Assembly: GCA_965203615.1 (NCBI GenBank)
Contig: OZ241900.1
Coordinates: forward strand, 4,154,001-4,218,000
DNA length: 64,000 nt
DNA from: VXNE01 sp965203615
Lineage (GTDB): Bacteria; Pseudomonadota; Gammaproteobacteria; Pseudomonadales; Azotimanducaceae
Direction of reading: 5' to 3'
In this document: positions 59,664-64,000 of the stretch, one piece after another
Numbering within the stretch: position 1 is the stretch's first letter
How the letters are laid out: every line of letters starts with the position of its first letter
Translations under genes and position numbers: made by a program
The notes under the pieces: generated by a model
What the model was told of the DNA's origin: nothing
The model's input: only the letters and a program-made list of their open reading frames with translations
Database searches by the model: none

Positions 59664-61427
59664 ATGAATCTCCACAATCCACTCACTATTCCACTACCTG
59701 ACGAAGTGACGTTGCTACCTACCAGTCGTTTCATAAAGCGACACCAGGGAAATATTGCCTACCTGAAACACCTGCACGATCACTCCGGCGAATTCATGCT
59801 CGAGGCTTTCGCATCCCGGCACTATTCTCCCGGCAAACTGCTGGAGCGAATCTGGGATGGCGAGTATGCGGGTAAATGGCTTGATGCCGCGACACAGGCT
59901 GCGCTAAATGTCGGTGATCAGGACCTCATGACGATGGTTGATGAATTTGCCCGCAAATTACGCAGTTATCAACAACCAGATGGTTTTATGGGCGAGCCGC
60001 TGCCCAGCAATCGCGACCTGAATGACTGGGAACTTGGATGGAATGTATGGGTTCAGTGGACCTGCCTGATCGGTCTGCTGACGCACTACGAACTGCGGCA
60101 CGAACGCAAGTCTCTGGAATGTGCAACACGTATCGGGGGCTGGATCCTTCAAACCTACGACCCCATCGACCACGACCACGCAGATTTTCTTGCTCAGGGT
60201 CGAGGTTTCACCAATGTGGCCATTATCAATCAGATGATGCGTCTGTATAGGCACACCGGAAAAAAAGAACTATGTGGATTCGTGGAAAGTGTAGTTCAGT
60301 ATTTCGAACCTCTGCGGAATATGAAGAAGACGGGACAACCGCATATCGTTCACCCCTACATGCTGGGCGCTGCCCTCACAGGCATGGTGGATTTGGCGGT
60401 AGCCCGGAACGATCAGAAGTCATTCGATGTTCTGCTTGGTATCTGGCGAGAGCTGGTCAACCTGCACGAGTTCCCCACGGGTTCTCTGGGCGAGAATGAG
60501 AACCTGTACGAGGGCCCCCTTAACGATAACCCCGATGGAAAACTACAAGAAACCTGCGCGACAACTGAGTGGATTTTTCTTACTCAAAGGCTGTACGAGA
60601 TAACTGGCCGCGCGGAATTCGCGGAAGCCTTGGAGAGAACCACCTATAACGCGTTACTGAGCGCCCAATCTGATGACGGCATGAAGTGGTGCTACTACAC
60701 GCCCCTGCGTTATTCAAAGCACTTCTTCCACGGTCCGACCAGGTGCTGTTTCTGGTCCGGCCCGCGGGGGATCGCTCGAATACCATCCATGATCTATGCA
60801 TCTCGTAACAATGAGCTTTTCATCAATTTCTTTGACTCAAGTTCTGCGATTCTTGATACCCCCAATGGGACCGTTACGATCAAACAGGAAAGCAAGTTCC
60901 CGGGTGAAGGCATCACGGTAATTTCGTTGACTACACCACCAGACTGGACCGGTGTGCTCCACATCCGAGTGCCGAAATGGGGCGAGGACTTTACGATCAA
61001 GCTGGATCGAAATGATCTAACACCCACTTTGAGGAATGGCTACGCATCGTTAGAGATCGACGGATCCAGCGAGTACGTTATTGAAGTCAATTTCAGTATC
61101 CCACTCACTACAGCGCTTCTTTCCGAGAACAACTATGCGTTAAAGAGAGGCCCTGAAATACTCTCAATCGATGTGCGCGACAACAACGATACCTGGGTTG
61201 GCAAGAGCGACCTGATTTCAATTCCAGACGAGATTTCTCTACAACCCATAGATCAGATAGATCCGTGGCCGGGATTCCGAAAGACGCCGGAAAGGAGAAG
61301 ATATGGTATTGATCTTAAGGACCGGCGAACCACAGAAGGTATGAAGTTTGTTTTTACACCCTATGCGGACGCTGGCAACGATGGCGCAGCATTCCGCACA
61401 GTGTTTCCACTGGACCAATCAGAATAG
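59664..61427 (+). CDS. glycoside hydrolase family 127-type (DUF1680) protein
   Basis: A 587-residue (alpha/alpha)6-barrel protein of the GH127/GH146 beta-L-arabinofuranosidase group. In that group a zinc-bound cysteine is the nucleophile, held by Glu-x-Cys and a Cys-Cys pair. Counting from GTG 59649 (five residues more), these are Glu301/Cys303 in LQETCATTEWIF and Cys366-Cys367 in TRCCFWSGPRGIARIP. The barrel is followed by beta-domains (VTIKQESKFPGEGITVISLT, LHIRVPKWGEDFTIKLD). There is no signal peptide. Start ATG 59664 (MNLHNPL) was preferred to GTG 59649. Sugar specificity is inferred from the family only. It follows the dioxygenase by about 130 bases and shares its A+T-rich composition. 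Confidence 0.85.
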   Translation: MNLHNPLTIPLPDEVTLLPTSRFIKRHQGNIAYLKHLHDHSGEFMLEAFASRHYSPGKLLERIWDGEYAGKWLDAATQAALNVGDQDLMTMVDEFARKLRSYQQPDGFMGEPLPSNRDLNDWELGWNVWVQWTCLIGLLTHYELRHERKSLECATRIGGWILQTYDPIDHDHADFLAQGRGFTNVAIINQMMRLYRHTGKKELCGFVESVVQYFEPLRNMKKTGQPHIVHPYMLGAALTGMVDLAVARNDQKSFDVLLGIWRELVNLHEFPTGSLGENENLYEGPLNDNPDGKLQETCATTEWIFLTQRLYEITGRAEFAEALERTTYNALLSAQSDDGMKWCYYTPLRYSKHFFHGPTRCCFWSGPRGIARIPSMIYASRNNELFINFFDSSSAILDTPNGTVTIKQESKFPGEGITVISLTTPPDWTGVLHIRVPKWGEDFTIKLDRNDLTPTLRNGYASLEIDGSSEYVIEVNFSIPLTTALLSENNYALKRGPEILSIDVRDNNDTWVGKSDLISIPDEISLQPIDQIDPWPGFRKTPERRRYGIDLKDRRTTEGMKFVFTPYADAGNDGAAFRTVFPLDQSE

Positions 61428-62061
61428 CCGACGTCAAGAGCGGTGCTCGCAGGCAAGGTCTTAGGCAATGGCGATCAAGCCGATATCGGTCCGTTCGGTG
61501 CTGTCGGGGGGATGCCGGCGAGCTTGCCGGCTACCACACCCAGGTGCCCGCTGTGGGTGCTTAGGAGGGTGGGACGGGCGCCGTTGACACTGGGCGACCG
61601 CGTGGGCATGTTGCGCGGCTCCGCTGCTGCTACCGATTGAGAACCGACCAGCGATGCACCTCCATGGGTACTACTTCAGTGTCGCATTAGGTGTTCCCCA
61701 GGAAGCGCGACATGATGCTGAAATGTCCCGTCACTGCCGGACTGCCGCCGCCCGTTTCGGACGCGTAAGGCCTCTCGACCGGCGTGCCGAAGACACTGCG
61801 AGCGATGCCAACAACGGCTCATCGGCGCCGAGGTTCGAGGCTGACGATGATCACGCCTGATTTCTCATCCGACTGCCAGCGCACCGTCAATTCCACCGGG
61901 GCAATAGTGGAATAGCTGTCCTTCCCCCCTCATGACACCCCCCAAGATACCCCACAGGTGTTGCAACGCAGCCTCAGATGCAAGCCAACTGCTAACATCG
62001 GCTCCACGCAAGGAATCTAAGCTCGCCGTGACCGCGTAAGAGCGTGTTTGAGAACCATCGC
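61428..62061. other. intergenic region
   Basis: These 634 bases between the GH127-type and hsdR genes contain no recognisable gene, tRNA or mobile-element end. Short frames on both strands lack starts and conserved motifs. A small palindromic hairpin GCCGGC-N6-GCCGGC occurs near 61514. The hsdR promoter should be in the last 150 bases. Confidence 0.4.
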
Positions 62062-64000
62062 ATGCTGCAGAACATCAACCAGACCCCGGAACAAATCGCC
62101 CGAGATGGCATCGATAAACGCCTTCGGGCGGCAGGCTGGCACGTACAGAACAAGGACGCCATCGAATTCAACGCCGGCCTTGGCATCGCGGTGCGCGAAT
62201 ACCAGACCGACATCGGGCCCGCCGACTATGTGCTCTTCGCCGACAGGCAGGCCGTCGGCGTCGTCGAGGCCAAACCGGACAGTTGGGGGGCCAGGCTCAC
62301 CACCGTCGAAGGGCAGTCGGAGGGTTACGCCGACGCGACGCTCAAGTGGGTCTCGAACGCGACGCCGCTGCCCTTTCTCTACGAAAGCACGGGGGAGATC
62401 ACGCGGTTCACGAACAGGCGCGACCCCAATCCGCGCTCGCGCGAAGTCTTCAACTTCCACCAGCCGGAGACGTTTCAGGAATGGACGCGCGCCCAACGGT
62501 CGTTTCGGTCGGGCATCGCCGCGCTCCCGGCGCTGAACCCCGCCGGCCTGCGCGAGTGTCAGGTCAAGGCGATCACCAATCTTGAAGTCTCGCTGCAAGA
62601 GGACAGGCCGCGCGCACTCGTCCAGATGGCCACAGGTTCCGGCAAGACCTTCACGGCCATCACGCAGGTCTACCGGCTGCTCAAGCATGCCGGTGCCGGG
62701 CGCGTTCTCTTTCTCGTCGACACGCGCAACCTGGGCGAGCAGGCCGAGCAGGAGTTCATGGCGTTCCTTCCCAACGACGACAACCGCAAGTTCACCGAGC
62801 TGTACAACGTCCAGCGCCTGAAGTCGCCGGCGATTGCCGGCGATGTGCAGGTCGTCATCTCCACGATCCAGCGCATGTACGCCACGCTCAAGGGAGAGGA
62901 ACTCCCGGAGGGCGCGGAAGATGAACATCCGGAGGAACGGAGGTCGTACCGCAGGGAACCGCTGCCGGTCGTGTACAACGCCGCGCTCCCGCCCGAGTAC
63001 TTCGACGTGGTCATCATCGATGAGTGCCACCGCTCGATCTACAACCTGTGGCGCCAGGTCATTGAGTACTTCGATGCCTTCCTGATCGGCCTCACCGCCA
63101 CGCCGGACAACCGCACCTACGGATTCTTCCAGAAGAACGTCGTCAGCGAATACACGCACGAAGAGGCCGTGGCGGACAAGGTCAACGTCGGCAACGAGAT
63201 CTACCTGATCGACACGCAGATCACGCAAAGTGGCGAGACCATCAAAGCCGAACAACTCGTGGAGAAGCGGGAGCGGCAGACCCGCGCACGCCGCTGGGAA
63301 GTCCAGGACGAGCCAACGGTCTACACGTCCGCCCAGCTCGACCGCTCGGTTGTGAACCCCGACCAGATACGCACCGTCATCCGCGCCTTCCACGACAACT
63401 GGCGGCAGATATTTCCCGGTCGCGAGGAGCTTCCCAAGACCCTGATATTCGCCAAGACCGACAGCCATGCCGACGACATCATCCAGACCGTCCGGCAGGA
63501 GTTTGGCGAAGGCAACGAGTTCTGCCGCAAGATCACCAACGGGGCCAGGAGTCCGAAGTCCACCCTCGCATCCTTCCGCAACGAGTATTCCCCGCGCATC
63601 GCCGTCACCGTGGACATGATCGCCACCGGCACTGACGTGAGGCCGCTCGAATGCCTGCTGTTCATGCGCGACGTCAAGTCCCGAAACTACTTCGAGCAGA
63701 TGAAGGGCCGCGGCACCCGCGTTCTCATGCCGGACGACCTCCGAAAGGTCACCCCGTCCGCTCCGGCCAAGACCCATTACGTCATCGTCGATGCCGTGGG
63801 CGTCACCAAGTCGATAAAGACCGACAGCCAGCCGCTCGACACGAAGCCATCCGTCCCGTTCAAGGACCTTGCCATGGGACTGATGATGGGCGACCGGTCC
63901 GAAGAGACGGTGAGTTCGCTGGCCGGGCGCCTTTCGCGCCTCGACCACATGCTCGGAACGGAGGACCAGGCGAGGATTGAGCAAGCTGCCGGCAAGTCCC
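62062..64000 (+). CDS. hsdR: type I restriction enzyme R subunit (open at window end)
   Basis: The first 646 residues of HsdR, the translocase/nuclease subunit of a type I restriction-modification enzyme; the reading frame is still open at the window edge. The N-terminal PD-(D/E)XK nuclease is visible: Asp55 in GPADYVLF and Glu69-x-Lys71 in GVVEAKP. The superfamily 2 helicase motifs follow: Walker A MATGSGKT (residues 189-196), VLFLVDTRNL, DECH (320-323), LIGLTATP and VDMIATGTDVRPLECLLFMR. ATG 62062 is the likely start, GTG 62044 an alternative. The HsdM and HsdS genes are not in the window and must be downstream or elsewhere. Confidence 0.92.
   Translation, partial: MLQNINQTPEQIARDGIDKRLRAAGWHVQNKDAIEFNAGLGIAVREYQTDIGPADYVLFADRQAVGVVEAKPDSWGARLTTVEGQSEGYADATLKWVSNATPLPFLYESTGEITRFTNRRDPNPRSREVFNFHQPETFQEWTRAQRSFRSGIAALPALNPAGLRECQVKAITNLEVSLQEDRPRALVQMATGSGKTFTAITQVYRLLKHAGAGRVLFLVDTRNLGEQAEQEFMAFLPNDDNRKFTELYNVQRLKSPAIAGDVQVVISTIQRMYATLKGEELPEGAEDEHPEERRSYRREPLPVVYNAALPPEYFDVVIIDECHRSIYNLWRQVIEYFDAFLIGLTATPDNRTYGFFQKNVVSEYTHEEAVADKVNVGNEIYLIDTQITQSGETIKAEQLVEKRERQTRARRWEVQDEPTVYTSAQLDRSVVNPDQIRTVIRAFHDNWRQIFPGREELPKTLIFAKTDSHADDIIQTVRQEFGEGNEFCRKITNGARSPKSTLASFRNEYSPRIAVTVDMIATGTDVRPLECLLFMRDVKSRNYFEQMKGRGTRVLMPDDLRKVTPSAPAKTHYVIVDAVGVTKSIKTDSQPLDTKPSVPFKDLAMGLMMGDRSEETVSSLAGRLSRLDHMLGTEDQARIEQAAGKS

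Noticed and set aside
61428..62061. Insertion-sequence or tRNA/att site next to hsdR.
   Set aside because: No transposase remnant, tRNA cloverleaf or terminal inverted repeats could be identified.
62017..63984. 655-codon minus-strand frame over the hsdR region.
   Set aside because: The plus strand has complete helicase and nuclease motifs of HsdR in order, so the minus frame is antisense.

Overview
The window is a G+C-rich chromosomal segment of a Gram-negative bacterium, most likely an uncultivated marine or host-associated gammaproteobacterium. The grounds are two TonB-dependent receptors, several lipobox and Sec signal peptides, a laminarin-type polysaccharide utilisation cluster with a LacI regulator, and a Zur-box-like palindrome beside a MerC-like gene and a Fur-family gene. 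The class-level placement is inference; no rRNA, tRNA, insertion sequence or CRISPR array was seen. Both ends are cut: a sodium:amino-acid symporter tail on the left and an open-ended type I restriction subunit (hsdR) on the right.

Layout. 0-4.5 kb: symporter tail, TauE-like permease, tandem paralogous lipoproteins, an APH-fold kinase, a dispersed repeat, an internally deleted DUF4143 ATPase, a degraded third lipoprotein copy and a winged-helix regulator. 4.6-13.1 kb: a PD-(D/E)XK protein, an FG-GAP secreted protein, a DUF1428 relic, an NDUFA9-like dehydrogenase, an ABC exporter pair, a VOC protein and an LLM flavoenzyme. 13.2-25.5 kb: a beta-glucan (laminarin-like) utilisation locus on the minus strand, read GH16 lipoprotein, TonB receptor, LacI, GH-A-type glycosidase, GPH symporter, GH3. 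The last four genes are linked by 4-bp stop/start overlaps and a perfect LacI-type palindrome lies just upstream of the GH16 gene. 25.7-37.9 kb: galactonate-dehydratase-like enolase, YejA-like binding protein, aldo/keto reductase, VOC protein, a GntR/ABC operon with its own palindromic operator, SDR plus transaldolase-like protein, and a GH109-like oxidoreductase next to an internally deleted D-aminoacylase.

38-48.5 kb: a subtilase preceded by a separately encoded propeptide-like protein; relic sequence with a hairpin and a third repeat copy; a TPR-thioredoxin-DsbD-like lipoprotein joined in frame to a frameshifted phytanoyl-CoA dioxygenase gene; a choice-of-anchor-B relic; a haloacid dehalogenase; a sulfatase. 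48.6-57.8 kb: Zur-box-like palindrome, MerC-like gene and Fur/Zur-like gene; a frameshifted membrane-anchored protein; a second TonB receptor; a large YVTN/di-haem c-type protein divergent from a TetR gene with a shared operator. 58.7-61.4 kb: a visibly lower-G+C pair (TauD-type dioxygenase, GH127-type glycosidase), probably acquired. 62 kb to the end: hsdR.

The recurring theme is small-scale decay. At least four genes or relics lost their middle while keeping both conserved ends (DUF4143, DUF1428, D-aminoacylase, choice-of-anchor B), two loci carry frameshifts, and one lipoprotein paralogue is truncated. This fits a genome undergoing erosion, or assembly collapse, and should be separated by read mapping.
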